Below are positions 32,291-41,935 of a stretch of 64,000 nt of DNA, in pieces. The notes below the pieces were generated by a model. It searched no databases, had not been told where the DNA came from, and saw nothing but the letters and a program-made list of their open reading frames with translations. Source of the stretch: JAITVB01 sp031553805 (lineage in GTDB: Bacteria; Bacteroidota; Bacteroidia; Bacteroidales; Rikenellaceae). Position numbers and translations under genes: made by a program. The stretch covers positions 34,736 through 98,735 of the forward strand of contig JAVBLC010000007.1 of the NCBI GenBank assembly GCA_031553805.1, in the 5' to 3' direction. Every line of letters begins with the position of its first letter. Position 1 is the stretch's first letter.

Positions 32291-33763
32291 ATGTCATTCA
32301 TTAACGATCGCATTTGTACCGAAGGGCTCACCTTTGACGACGTGCTACTGGTGCCGGGTTACTCGGAAGTGCTGCCGCGCACGGTCGAACTCACCTCGCG
32401 TTTTTCGCGCAATGTACAGATCCATACCCCGATCGTCTCGGCCGCGATGGACACGGTCACCGAGTCGGAACTGGCCATTGCCATTGCCCGCGAAGGAGGC
32501 ATCGGTGTGATCCACAAGAATATGACCATCGACGAACAGGCCCGCCAGGTGCGTAAAGTCAAACGTGCAGAAAACGGGATGATCTACGACCCGGTCACTA
32601 TCTCGCAGGACCACACTGTGGGCGACGCGCTCCAACTGATGCGCGAAAACCGCATCGGCGGCATCCCGGTGATCACCGACGACCGCACGCTGATCGGCAT
32701 CGTCACCAACCGCGACCTCCGTTTCCAGAAGGACATGAACCGCAGCATCAAGGAGGTGATGACCAGTGAAAAACTGATCACCACCCACAACACCGACCTG
32801 CGTAACGCAGCCGACATCCTGCTCCAGAACAAGATCGAGAAACTGCCCGTGATCGACGAACACGGCAAACTGGTCGGCTTGCTCACTTATCGCGACATCA
32901 CGAAAATCAAGGATAATCCCCAGGCCAGCAAGGACGAGAAAGGCCGTCTGCGCGTGGCTGCCGGCGTAGGCATCACCGGCGACGCGATGCAGCGTGTCGA
33001 CGCCCTCTGCAGCGCACAGGTCGACGCCATCGTGATCGACACCGCCCACGGCCACACCCCCGGCGCGGTCGATCTGCTGAAACAGATCAAAGCCAAATAT
33101 CCCAATGTCGACGTCGTAGTCGGCAACGTAGCTACCGCCGAAGCCGCCCAGATGCTGGTCGCTGGCGGCGCTGACGCCGTGAAAGTCGGCATCGGGCCGG
33201 GTTCGATCTGCACCACCCGCATCATTGCCGGTGTCGGCGTACCCCAGCTCTCTGCGATCTATGACGTGGCCGCCGCCATCAAAGGCTCGGGCGTACCTGT
33301 GATCGCCGACGGCGGTCTCCGCTACTCGGGCGACATCGTTAAAGCCCTCGCCGCAGGGGCCGACTCGGTCATGGCCGGCGGCATGTTTGCCGGCGTCGAA
33401 GAATCGCCCGGCGAAACCGTCATCTTCAACGGCCGCAAATTCAAAACCTACCGCGGCATGGGTTCGCTCGAAGCCATGCAGCAAGGTTCCAAAGACCGCT
33501 ACTTCCAGGACAACGAAGCCGACGCCAAAAAGCTCGTCCCCGAAGGCATCGCCGCCCGCGTTCCCTACAAAGGCACGCTGACCGAGGTCATTTATCAATT
33601 AGTCGGCGGCCTACGTGCCGGGATGTTCTACTGCGGCGCCAAGGATATTCCCGCGCTCCAACAGGCCCGGTTCATCCGCATCACCAACTCTGGCGTCCAG
33701 GAAAGCCACCCCCACGACGTTGCCATCACCCGCGAAGCCCCCAACTACAGCCGGGGAGACTAA
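32291..33763 (+). CDS. guaB: Inosine-5'-monophosphate dehydrogenase
   Basis: A 490-residue enzyme that oxidises IMP to XMP, the committed step of GMP synthesis. The TIM barrel is interrupted by two CBS domains (about 95-205; VGDALQLMRENRIGGIPVI, ADILLQNKIEKLPVID). The active-site Cys is in GPGSICTTRIIAGVG, the flap follows (YRGMGSLEAMQQGSKDRY), and DGGLRYSGDIVKALAAGAD binds phosphate. It is probably transcribed alone between its leader and the palindrome at 33772. Confidence 0.97.
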   Translation: MSFINDRICTEGLTFDDVLLVPGYSEVLPRTVELTSRFSRNVQIHTPIVSAAMDTVTESELAIAIAREGGIGVIHKNMTIDEQARQVRKVKRAENGMIYDPVTISQDHTVGDALQLMRENRIGGIPVITDDRTLIGIVTNRDLRFQKDMNRSIKEVMTSEKLITTHNTDLRNAADILLQNKIEKLPVIDEHGKLVGLLTYRDITKIKDNPQASKDEKGRLRVAAGVGITGDAMQRVDALCSAQVDAIVIDTAHGHTPGAVDLLKQIKAKYPNVDVVVGNVATAEAAQMLVAGGADAVKVGIGPGSICTTRIIAGVGVPQLSAIYDVAAAIKGSGVPVIADGGLRYSGDIVKALAAGADSVMAGGMFAGVEESPGETVIFNGRKFKTYRGMGSLEAMQQGSKDRYFQDNEADAKKLVPEGIAARVPYKGTLTEVIYQLVGGLRAGMFYCGAKDIPALQQARFIRITNSGVQESHPHDVAITREAPNYSRGD

Positions 33764-33771
33764 TTGTCGGG

Positions 33772-33839
33772 AAGGATTTAGTACACAAATAGCCGCCGCT
33801 TTTCATGAAAAGCGGCGGCTATTTGTGTACTAAATCCTT
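33772..33839. terminator. 68-bp perfect palindrome, probable bidirectional terminator
   Basis: Each base from 33772 (AAGGATTTAGTACACAAATA...) pairs with its mirror base to 33839, centred on CATG at 33804-33807, so there are 34 bp per arm and no loop. It fills the convergent gap between guaB (8 bp away) and the phosphohexomutase stop (5 bp away). The GC-rich inner arm AGCCGCCGCTTTT and outer AT-rich arms could terminate transcription from both sides. Perfect palindromes of this size are uncommon in bacterial genomes. Confidence 0.7.
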
Positions 33840-33844
33840 GCGCA

Positions 33845-35245
33845 CTATCGCATGATCTCCCGGACCAGGTCTTGGATCCGGGTGGCGAGGGCTTGGGCGG
33901 CGGCGAAGCTGGGGGCCTCGCTGTAAATGCGGATAATGGGTTCAGTGTTTGATTTGCGCAAGTGTACCCATCCGTCCGGCCAGTCTATTTTTATGCCGTC
34001 TATGTCGGTTACTTGTTCATTGGCGTAGGTTCTTTTGATTGTTTCGAGGATGTTGTCCACGTTTACTTCAGGGGAAAGTTCGATCTTGTTTTTCGACATT
34101 TCATAGAGGGGCAATCCGGCACGGAGTTGCGAGCAACTCTTGCGCGAACGGGACAAGGCGCTGAGGAAGAGGGCTACGCCGACCAGGGCGTCGCGGCCGT
34201 AGTGGAGTTCGGGATAGATGACCCCGCCGTTGCCTTCGCCGCCGATGACGGCACCGGTTTCCTTCATTTTGGCGACGACGTTGACTTCGCCGACGGCGGC
34301 GGCGGCATATTGTCCGCCGCGGGCGCGGGTGACGTCGCGCAGGGCGCGTGACGAGCTGAGGTTCGACACGGTGTTGCCCGGCCCGGGCAGGCGCGAGAGG
34401 ACGTAATCGGCGACAGCTACCAACGTGTATTCTTCGCCGAACATTTTTCCGTCTTCGCACACGAGGGCCAGGCGGTCGACGTCGGGATCCACCACCACAC
34501 CAAGGTCGGCGCCGACGCGCACGACTTCGGCCGAGATCGCGGTCAGGTTTTCGGCCAGCGGTTCGGGGTTGTGGGCGAAGCGGCCGTCCGGGGTGCAATT
34601 GAGTTCGATCACTTCGGCCCCGAGGCGGCGCAACAGGGCGGGGATTACGATGCCGCCGACCGAATTGACGGCGTCGACCACCACCTTAAAACGGCGTTTA
34701 CGGACGGTGTCTGTGTCGACCAGCGGCAGGGCCATCACGGCGTCGATGTGGGCTGCGTCATACGATTCGCGTGAAACGACGTTTCCTAGTTTTTCGACAT
34801 CGACAAATGAGAAATCTTCCTGTTCGGCCAGCGCCAATATCTTTTTCCCTTCGGCATCATCTAAAAATTCGCCGTGACGGTTGAGGAGTTTGAGGGCATT
34901 CCATTGAGCGGGGTTATGGCTGGCGGTGACGATGATGCCGCCATCGGCCCGTTTGCCCGTAACGGCCATTTCGACCGAGGGGGTCGAGGCCAGGCCGAGA
35001 TCGGCCACGTCGATCCCGCAACCGAGCAGGGTCGATTCGATCAGCGCCGCCACCATCGGCCCCGAGATGCGCGCGTCGCGCCCGAGTACGATCGTCGGGC
35101 GGCCCGCGTGGCCCGCCGGAAGCGAGTCGCAAAGCCAACGGCCATAGGCCGCTGCAAATTTCACAATGTCGACGGGGGTCAGGTTGTCGCCGGGCACACC
35201 GCCCACCGTGCCGCGGATGCCCGATATGGATTTGATCAGTGTCAT
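33845..35245 (-). CDS. Phosphohexomutase (phosphoglucosamine mutase-type)
   Basis: A 466-residue enzyme of the alpha-D-phosphohexomutase family. The N-terminal SISGIRGTVGG is followed by the phosphoserine loop TASHNPAQWN (catalytic Ser near residue 109), the metal loop DPDVDRLALV, the sugar loop GEGNGGVI, and the phosphate-binding RKSNTEPIIRIYSEA. It interconverts hexose 1- and 6-phosphates. The GlmM reaction (glucosamine phosphate) is the best guess, but phosphomannomutase/phosphoglucomutase specificity is not excluded. A -7 box TACCTTTG lies at 35270-35277 on the minus strand. Confidence 0.88.
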   Translation of the reverse strand: MTLIKSISGIRGTVGGVPGDNLTPVDIVKFAAAYGRWLCDSLPAGHAGRPTIVLGRDARISGPMVAALIESTLLGCGIDVADLGLASTPSVEMAVTGKRADGGIIVTASHNPAQWNALKLLNRHGEFLDDAEGKKILALAEQEDFSFVDVEKLGNVVSRESYDAAHIDAVMALPLVDTDTVRKRRFKVVVDAVNSVGGIVIPALLRRLGAEVIELNCTPDGRFAHNPEPLAENLTAISAEVVRVGADLGVVVDPDVDRLALVCEDGKMFGEEYTLVAVADYVLSRLPGPGNTVSNLSSSRALRDVTRARGGQYAAAAVGEVNVVAKMKETGAVIGGEGNGGVIYPELHYGRDALVGVALFLSALSRSRKSCSQLRAGLPLYEMSKNKIELSPEVNVDNILETIKRTYANEQVTDIDGIKIDWPDGWVHLRKSNTEPIIRIYSEAPSFAAAQALATRIQDLVREIMR

Positions 35246-35269
35246 CTTAGAATCCGATTAGAATTGGTG

Positions 35270-35277
35270 CAAAGGTA
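35270..35277 (-). promoter_or_regulatory. -7 box for the phosphohexomutase gene
   Basis: Minus-strand TACCTTTG is an exact TAnnTTTG match 24 nt upstream of the ATG at 35245. Confidence 0.5.
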
Positions 35278-35350
35278 TCTATTTTGAACAATATTCGGAC
35301 ACGCTCTACCGTCTCATTGATAAGCCCGCCCCGGAGAAAAATATTTTTAC

Positions 35351-35358
35351 TACCTTTG
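35351..35358 (+). promoter_or_regulatory. -7 box for the TPR-barrel-argF'-mazG operon
   Basis: TACCTTTG is an exact TAnnTTTG match 21 nt upstream of the chosen ATG at 35380. It argues for that ATG over an in-frame start at 35284, which would lie upstream of the promoter. Confidence 0.5.
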
Positions 35359-35379
35359 GGGGTTAAAACCGCAGAAACT

Positions 35380-38367
35380 ATGTCAGCCGAAAAACCGATC
35401 ATCGCGGCGATCGCCCTCGTGTTCTTTGCCACCACCCTTTTTGCCCAGACTTCTGAAACGTCCTTCGAGCGCGAACTGCGCCGGGGCATCGAACTTTACG
35501 ACGCCGGGCAGTATGCCGCCGCCCGCAAGATGCTCGCCGGACTGAAAGGCGACATCACGATCGACAATACCTCGACTGCGGAAACGATCGACCGCTACGT
35601 GGCCCTTTCGGCTGCCGCCACCGGCGACTCCGAAGCCGAACTCCTGCTGGAACAATACGTCACGTCCTACCGAACGATCTACGCCGACCGCGTCTACCTC
35701 ACCCTGGGACACCTTTATCAGCGCCGTAAGGACTACGCCGCCGCGCTCGACGCTTACCAAAAGGTCGATCCCTACAGCCTGTCGGCCACCGAACGGAGCG
35801 AACTCTTTTTCAACCGGGGCTACAGCGCGTTTTGCGAAGAAGATTACGACGAAGCGCTGCGCAATTTCGACAGCGTGGGACCGGACCGGGTTTACGCCCC
35901 CTCGGCTACCTATTATAAGGGGTATATCGCTTACATCAACGGCGACTATGGTGAAGCCCGCCGCAGCTTTTCGTCGCTGCTCGACGACCGCAACTACGGG
36001 CCGGTGATTCCGTTCTACCTCGTCCAGATCGACTTTAAGGATCAAAAATACGAAGCCGTAGCGCAGGCTGCGCCGGCGCTCATCTCCCAAGCTACAGGAG
36101 AGCGCTTGGCCGAATTGCAAAAAATCACCGGCGAATCGTTCTATCATTTGGGCGATTACCGCCAAGCCCTTTACTATTTGAAACAATATGCCGCGCAGAA
36201 CCCGAACCTGACGCGCGAAGAGCAATACATCACCGGTTACGCCGCCTATATGGAGGGCGAATTGCCGCTGGCCGTGGCCCTATTGGAACGCGTGGCCGTG
36301 GGCGACGACCAGTTGGCCCAGAACGCAGCCTACCACATCGGGAGCATCAGCGTGCGCGAGGGCAACAAGACCCGGGCGATCCAGGCTTTCTCGCTCGCGA
36401 TGAACCTCGAATGGGACAAGGCGGTGCAGGAAGAGGCGATGTTTAACTTCGCCAAGTTGCAATACGAAGCCGGCGGCGGCGTGTTCAACGAAACGATCAA
36501 CACGCTCACCCGCTACACCGGGCTTTTCCCCGACTCGCCCCGCATCGACGAGGCACGCCGGTTGCTGATGGCCGCCTACTTTAACTCGCGCAACTACGCC
36601 GCGGCCTACGAGGCGATCTCGCTGATCAAGAATCCCGATAACGAAACGCGGCAGGCGCTACAAAAGATCGCCTATTTCCGCGGCTTGGAATTTTACGAGG
36701 GGAACGACCTCGAGAACGCGCAGAAAATGTTCACGCTGGCGGCCGCCAACCGCATGGCCCCGAAATACACCGCGCTAACCAACTACTGGCAGGCCGAAAC
36801 CTATTACCGCCAGGGCGACTATGCCCGCGCGATCCCGCTCTACCAGGATTACGTGGTCGTTTCACCCAAGACCGAAATCGAAAACCAGGTGGCCAACTAC
36901 AACCTGGGCTATTGTTATTTCCAGACGAAAAATTACCGCGAAGCCGCGACCTGGTTCAACCGATTCATGAGCGCTTACACCCCGCAGGACCAGTTGAAGG
37001 CCGACGCCTATGGCCGCGTGGGCGACCTTCACTTCCTGAACAAGGACTACTCGCAGGCGATCGACAGCTACGACCGTGCGATCCAAATCGGCGGCAACGC
37101 TTCGCAATACGCCTCGTTCCAGCGGGCGATCGCCCTCGGCCTTACCCGCGGGGCCACCGCTAAGATCGCCGCCCTGAAAGAGGTGATCGGCTCACGCAGC
37201 GAATATGTCGACGACGCGATGTATGAACTGGGCAGCACCTACACCAAGCAGGAACAATTTACAGAAGCGGCCGCAACGCTCAAGCAGTTCGTCGACCAGT
37301 ATCCGGCCTCGCCGCTCTACCCGAGCGCCCTCTCCGACCTGGGGCTGATTCACCAGAACATGGGCAACAACTCCGAGGCGCTCAAGTATTATAAAATGGT
37401 GGTCGAACAGCAACCCAACGCCCCGCAGTCGAAAGACGCCCTGCTTGGAATCCGCAACATCTACGTCGACCGCAACGATCTGGACGGCTACTTCTCGTTC
37501 GCCCGCGAGCACGGGGTGGAAACCAACGCAATGACCATCGAACGCGACTCGCTCACGTTCTTCGTCGCCGAACGCATCTACCTGACGGGCGACGCCCGCC
37601 GGGCCGAACCGCTGATGGAAACCTACCTCAAGCAATTCCCCCACGGGGGCTACGTGGCCAATGCCACTTACTACCTGGCCGACTGCCAGATGCAACAAGG
37701 CGACGTCGAAAACGCGCTCTCGAATTACGAAAAAGTGATCGGGATGCCCTTTAGTCCCTTCACCGCCAACGCCCTGCTGAACGCCGGGGGGATCAACTCG
37801 GCCCGCGAGAATTACACCAAGGCGTCGGAACAATACCTGCGCCTGGGCAAACTGTCGGCCAGCCAAACGGTGGTCGGGCAAGCGCTCGCCGGTTACCTGC
37901 AGGCCGAATCGCACAGCGCCGATCCGGGCCGCTGGACCGACGCGGCCAACTACGTGATCGCTTCGGGGATGGCCTCGCCCGAGGTGGTCTCCGATGCCAA
38001 ATTCCTGCTGGCCAAGGCCGATCTGCATACAGGCAGCACCGACCGCGCCCTGGCCGGTTTCCGTGAAGCGGCCGCCAACCCCAAAACCGCAACCGGCGCA
38101 GAAGCGCAATACCAAGTAATAAAGATCCTGTATGACCGGAACGACCTCGGCGGTGCAGAAACGGAGGTGATGAAATTTGCCAAGAGCAACACCCCACAGC
38201 AATACTGGCTCGCCAAATCGTTCCTCGTCCTGGGCGACGTCTACCTCAAGCGCAACGACGCGTTCCAGGCCAAGGCCACTTTCCAGAGCATCGTCGACGG
38301 CTACTCGGCCACCGGCGACGGTATCCTCGACGCCGCCCGCACCAAACTCAACTCGATCGGACAATAA
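35380..38367 (+). CDS. Large secreted tetratricopeptide repeat protein
   Basis: A 995-residue protein with signal peptide (MSAEKPIIAAIALVFFATTLFAQ). The rest is a near-continuous TPR solenoid from about residue 30 to the end. Typical units are ERELRRGIELYDAGQYAAAR, VYLTLGHLYQRRKDYAAALD, LFFNRGYSAFCEEDYDEALR and YNLGYCYFQTKNYREAATWF. More than twenty units seem present. It should be a periplasmic or membrane-associated scaffold. The next gene overlaps its stop (TAATG) and encodes an outer-membrane barrel, so the pair may form one envelope complex. I do not recognise a characterised homologue. Confidence 0.85.
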   Translation: MSAEKPIIAAIALVFFATTLFAQTSETSFERELRRGIELYDAGQYAAARKMLAGLKGDITIDNTSTAETIDRYVALSAAATGDSEAELLLEQYVTSYRTIYADRVYLTLGHLYQRRKDYAAALDAYQKVDPYSLSATERSELFFNRGYSAFCEEDYDEALRNFDSVGPDRVYAPSATYYKGYIAYINGDYGEARRSFSSLLDDRNYGPVIPFYLVQIDFKDQKYEAVAQAAPALISQATGERLAELQKITGESFYHLGDYRQALYYLKQYAAQNPNLTREEQYITGYAAYMEGELPLAVALLERVAVGDDQLAQNAAYHIGSISVREGNKTRAIQAFSLAMNLEWDKAVQEEAMFNFAKLQYEAGGGVFNETINTLTRYTGLFPDSPRIDEARRLLMAAYFNSRNYAAAYEAISLIKNPDNETRQALQKIAYFRGLEFYEGNDLENAQKMFTLAAANRMAPKYTALTNYWQAETYYRQGDYARAIPLYQDYVVVSPKTEIENQVANYNLGYCYFQTKNYREAATWFNRFMSAYTPQDQLKADAYGRVGDLHFLNKDYSQAIDSYDRAIQIGGNASQYASFQRAIALGLTRGATAKIAALKEVIGSRSEYVDDAMYELGSTYTKQEQFTEAAATLKQFVDQYPASPLYPSALSDLGLIHQNMGNNSEALKYYKMVVEQQPNAPQSKDALLGIRNIYVDRNDLDGYFSFAREHGVETNAMTIERDSLTFFVAERIYLTGDARRAEPLMETYLKQFPHGGYVANATYYLADCQMQQGDVENALSNYEKVIGMPFSPFTANALLNAGGINSARENYTKASEQYLRLGKLSASQTVVGQALAGYLQAESHSADPGRWTDAANYVIASGMASPEVVSDAKFLLAKADLHTGSTDRALAGFREAAANPKTATGAEAQYQVIKILYDRNDLGGAETEVMKFAKSNTPQQYWLAKSFLVLGDVYLKRNDAFQAKATFQSIVDGYSATGDGILDAARTKLNSIGQ

Positions 38368-40124
38368 TGAAGACACACGCTATGATAAAGAAGACCCTCC
38401 TGACGGGTGCCGCCCTGCTGGCCATCGCCACCGGTGTGCAGGGACAGATCCAGAAACAGGTCGACGTCACCCGGGCCTACGAGCCGTCGGTAGCCAATTT
38501 CCAAAAACTCAACCTGTCGCCCAACCTGACCGACACGACTTCGCTCCGGCCCGAGTTTACCTACAATATCACGCCCCATCCGCTGAGCTACACTTTCGGC
38601 ACGTCGCCGATCCGCCCGACGTCGTTCAACACGGTCGACAGCCGGCAGCTTTATCCCTTCTACCTGAAGGTCGGCTCGGGCGCACCGCTGCAAAGCGTGC
38701 TCGACTTTTACGCGACGAAAGCCTACAACCGCGGCAATCTGGGCGCTTCGGTCAACCACTACGGACAGTGGGCTGACATCGAGAACGATATGCAGGTCAA
38801 AGAACCCTCGACCCTTACCTTCAACTCGGCCAACGTATGGGGCGACCTGCGCGTTACGCGCAGCCTGATCCTCGGGGCCAATGTGGGATATGACTACAAT
38901 GTAGCCAACCGATACGGTTATTACACGCCGTCGACCGACATTGCGATGCCGGTTACGCTGCCCGACTGGTTCGATCCCGACGACCAGAAGCAACGTTTTT
39001 CGACGTTCCACGGCGGGGTTACATTCGGCACCGATTTCGTCGATATGGATCGCTTCAACTTCCAGGTGGCGGCCGACATCGCGGACATGGGCGACAAATT
39101 CGATTTCGGCCAGACCGATTACACGGTTGGCCTGACATTGGGCAAAAATTTTGAATACTTCGGACTCCTTGCCGATGCGAGCTACACGGGGGTCGACGGC
39201 CGGATGCCCGACCTCACGCCGCTGCCGGAAGTGCTGTGGGCCGAGCCGTTCGGCAGCACGCTGTGGTGTGCCGGGGCATCGGTCAGTTACGACAACGGCA
39301 ACACCCGTTTCCGCCTGGGCTTCGATTTCCACATCGAGGACAACTCGATTGAGGAAAACAAGCACACCCATTTTTTCCCGCTGTTCGAATTTGAAAAAGA
39401 GTTTGCCGACGGACGACTCATCCCGTTTCTCACCGTCGACGAAGACATGATCTTCAACGACTACCGTCGTCTGGCGGGCCGTAATCCCTATATCTACCAA
39501 GGGGTAAACGGCGCCAATACCCACGAGTATAACGGACGTGTGGGGCTCAAGGGGCGCCTCTCGCCCTCGTTCCGTTACAAGGTTTTCGGGGGCTATTCGG
39601 ATATCCACGAAATGGCGGGGTACTACAACGTTGAAATCCCCTTGCCGAGCCCCGGCGTGCTCGATAACGCCTTTGCACTCTACCAGGGCGACGCCAAGCT
39701 CTGGACTGCAGGGATCGAGCTCGAAGCGAACGTTATGAATGCCGTTCAGCTGTGGGGCAAGGCACAGTATTTCAACTATAAACTGAAAGACGACGTCTTT
39801 CTCTTCGACAAGCCGCTCGACCGCCCGGATTTCACCGTCGAGGTGGGCGCGCATTACAATTACCGCGAAAAGTTGTACCTGGGCCTCCGTGGCAATTTGA
39901 TCGGATCACGCTATACCCTCGCACTACATGAAGGGAACCCAGTGGCCGAATCCGGCAAGACCGGTCAGGTATTTGATCTGGGCTTCAACGCCGACTATTT
40001 TATCACCCGCCAGGTGGGCGTCTTTGTCGAGGTCAATAACATCCTCAACCAGAAACTCTATCCGTTCAACCACTACCCGGGCCTGGGCGTCAACTTTATG
40101 GCCGGGGTGAAACTTTCGTTCTAA
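38367..40124 (+). CDS. Outer-membrane beta-barrel protein (TonB-receptor-like barrel without plug)
   Basis: A 585-residue protein; a start at MIKKTLL (38382) gives an equally good signal peptide (IKKTLLTGAALLAIATGVQG). After a short periplasmic segment beginning QIQKQVDVTRAYEPSV, the sequence alternates aromatic and polar residues in many amphipathic strands. It ends YPGLGVNFMAGVKLSF, a typical barrel terminus with final Phe. The late segment VFVEVNNILNQKLYPF resembles TonB-dependent receptor barrels, but no plug domain or TonB box is visible. It is translationally coupled to the TPR gene and followed by argF' after 4 nt. Function unknown. Confidence 0.75.
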   Translation: MKTHAMIKKTLLTGAALLAIATGVQGQIQKQVDVTRAYEPSVANFQKLNLSPNLTDTTSLRPEFTYNITPHPLSYTFGTSPIRPTSFNTVDSRQLYPFYLKVGSGAPLQSVLDFYATKAYNRGNLGASVNHYGQWADIENDMQVKEPSTLTFNSANVWGDLRVTRSLILGANVGYDYNVANRYGYYTPSTDIAMPVTLPDWFDPDDQKQRFSTFHGGVTFGTDFVDMDRFNFQVAADIADMGDKFDFGQTDYTVGLTLGKNFEYFGLLADASYTGVDGRMPDLTPLPEVLWAEPFGSTLWCAGASVSYDNGNTRFRLGFDFHIEDNSIEENKHTHFFPLFEFEKEFADGRLIPFLTVDEDMIFNDYRRLAGRNPYIYQGVNGANTHEYNGRVGLKGRLSPSFRYKVFGGYSDIHEMAGYYNVEIPLPSPGVLDNAFALYQGDAKLWTAGIELEANVMNAVQLWGKAQYFNYKLKDDVFLFDKPLDRPDFTVEVGAHYNYREKLYLGLRGNLIGSRYTLALHEGNPVAESGKTGQVFDLGFNADYFITRQVGVFVEVNNILNQKLYPFNHYPGLGVNFMAGVKLSF

Positions 40125-40128
40125 CGCC

Positions 40129-41082
40129 ATGCGACATTTTACGAACGTACACGATATCGGCGACCTGAATACAGCCGTCGCCGAAGCGCTCGAAATCAAG
40201 CGCGACCGCTTTGCACACCAGCACCTGGGGCGGAACAAGACCCTGATGATGGTTTTTTTCAACTCGAGCCTGCGCACGCGCCTCAGCACCCAGAAAGCGG
40301 GGATGAACCTCGGGATGAACGTCATCGTTTTGGACGTCAACCAGGGCGCATGGAAACTCGAAACCGAGCGCGGCGTGGTGATGGACGGCGACAAGACGGA
40401 ACACCTGCTGGAGGCGATTCCCGTGATGGGCTGCTACTGCGACGTGATCGGGGTGCGGGCTTTCGCCGGGCTGACCGATAAAGTGGCTGACTACAACGAG
40501 GAGGTCATCTCCCAGTTCATAAAATACAGTGGTCGGCCGGTGTTCAGCATGGAGGCCGCCACACGCCATCCGCTGCAGTCGTTTGCCGACCTGATCACGA
40601 TCGAGGAGTACAAGAAAACCGCGCGTCCGAAAGTGGTGCTCACCTGGGCCCCGCACCCCAAAGCGTTGCCGCAGGCGGTGCCTAACTCGTTTGCCGAGTG
40701 GATGAGGGCGACGGATTACGATTTCGTCATTACCCATCCCGAAGGATACGAGTTGGCACCCGAATTTGTGGGCAATGCCCGTGTCGAGTACGACCAGCGC
40801 AAAGCATTCGAGGGCGCAGACTTCATCTATGCCAAGAACTGGTCGGCCTACGCCGAACCGAATTACGGGCAGGTGATCAATAAAGACCGCGCGTGGACCG
40901 TCGACACCGAAAAAATGGCGCAGACCAATAATGCCTACTTTATGCACTGCCTGCCGGTGCGCCGCAACATGATCGTGACCGACGACGTGATCGAAGCCCC
41001 AACCTCGATCGTGATCCCCGAAGCGGCCAACCGCGAAATTTCGGCACAAGTGGTCATCAAACGAATTTTAGAGGGATTATAA
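40129..41082 (+). CDS. argF': N-succinylornithine carbamoyltransferase
   Basis: A 317-residue transcarbamylase of the acetyl/succinylornithine type used for arginine synthesis in Bacteroidota. The carbamoyl phosphate motif is FNSSLRTRLSTQ, where ordinary OTC has STRTR. MEAATRHPLQSFADLITI contains the HPxQ block, and the C-terminal MHCLPVRRNMIVTDDVIE is typical of this branch. Length matches the Bacteroides fragilis enzyme (about 318). In that enzyme Pro90 sets succinyl specificity and Glu at the site gives acetyl specificity. Residue 90 here, if aligned correctly, is Thr (GDKTEHL), not Glu. It is the third gene of an operon with envelope proteins. Confidence 0.9.
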   Translation: MRHFTNVHDIGDLNTAVAEALEIKRDRFAHQHLGRNKTLMMVFFNSSLRTRLSTQKAGMNLGMNVIVLDVNQGAWKLETERGVVMDGDKTEHLLEAIPVMGCYCDVIGVRAFAGLTDKVADYNEEVISQFIKYSGRPVFSMEAATRHPLQSFADLITIEEYKKTARPKVVLTWAPHPKALPQAVPNSFAEWMRATDYDFVITHPEGYELAPEFVGNARVEYDQRKAFEGADFIYAKNWSAYAEPNYGQVINKDRAWTVDTEKMAQTNNAYFMHCLPVRRNMIVTDDVIEAPTSIVIPEAANREISAQVVIKRILEGL

Positions 41083-41084
41083 GC

Positions 41085-41882
41085 GTGAACCGGAACGAGC
41101 AATTAACCGCGATCGCACGGCTGCTGGACATTATGGACGCCCTGCGCACGGGCTGCCCGTGGGATCGCGAGCAGACGTTCGAGTCGCTGCGCAACAACAC
41201 GATCGAAGAGACATTCGAACTGATCGACGCCGTCGAAGAAGGCGACATGGACGGGATCAAGAAAGAGCTGGGCGACCTGCTGCTGCACGTGGTTTTCTAT
41301 GCGAAAATCGGTGATGAGCAGGGGGCGTTCGACATCGGCGACGTGGCCCGAGCCATCAGCGACAAGTTAGTTTATCGCCATCCGCACGTCTTTGGCCAAG
41401 TGCAGGCCGACACCGCCGGCCAGGTAACCCAAAACTGGGAAGCCCTCAAACAAAAGGAAAAAGACCGCAAGGGAGGCGTCCTTTCGGGCGTACCGAAAGG
41501 GATGCCGCCGCTCGTGAAAGCTTATCGGATCCAGGAGAAAGCGGCCGCTGTCGGCTTTGATTGGGAGCAGAAAGAGGACGTTTGGGACAAGGTGCGGGAA
41601 GAGCTCTCGGAAGTCGAAACCGAGATGACGGCCTCGGCTGCGGGCGACACTACGGCTGCGGACCGGATGGAAGAAGAGTTCGGCGACCTGCTGTTTGCAA
41701 TGATCAACGCCGCCCGCCTCTATGGGGTGAATCCTGAGCAGGCGCTCGAAAAGTGCAATAAGAAATTCATCCGCCGCTTCAACCATGTTGAGGCCCGTGC
41801 CGCCGAAACCGGCACCCCAATGCGCGAACTGCCGCTCGAAACGCTTGAGGTTTTTTGGGGCGAAGCCAAGGCGGGGGAATAG
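41085..41882 (+). CDS. mazG: Nucleoside triphosphate pyrophosphohydrolase MazG
   Basis: A 265-residue enzyme from a GTG start 2 nt after argF'. It hydrolyses (d)NTPs to NMP and PPi in house-cleaning. Two all-alpha MazG modules are visible: CPWDREQTFESLRNNTIEET with ELIDAVEEGD and ELGDLLLHVVF (first, catalytic EExxE-type residues), and VREELSEVETEM with EEFGDLLFAMINAARLYGV (second). The linker GVPKGMPPLVKAYRIQEKAA is conserved. Its stop is followed by a family A repeat. Confidence 0.95.
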   Translation: MNRNEQLTAIARLLDIMDALRTGCPWDREQTFESLRNNTIEETFELIDAVEEGDMDGIKKELGDLLLHVVFYAKIGDEQGAFDIGDVARAISDKLVYRHPHVFGQVQADTAGQVTQNWEALKQKEKDRKGGVLSGVPKGMPPLVKAYRIQEKAAAVGFDWEQKEDVWDKVREELSEVETEMTASAAGDTTAADRMEEEFGDLLFAMINAARLYGVNPEQALEKCNKKFIRRFNHVEARAAETGTPMRELPLETLEVFWGEAKAGE

Positions 41883-41935
41883 TTACGAATTAGGAGTTAT
41901 AATTCGGAACAGAGCCTCTTGTCTATTCACGATGT

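Noticed and set aside
35284..35379. 32-codon N-terminal extension of the TPR gene
   Set aside because: It would start upstream of the -7 box and lacks a signal peptide; the ATG at 35380 begins one.
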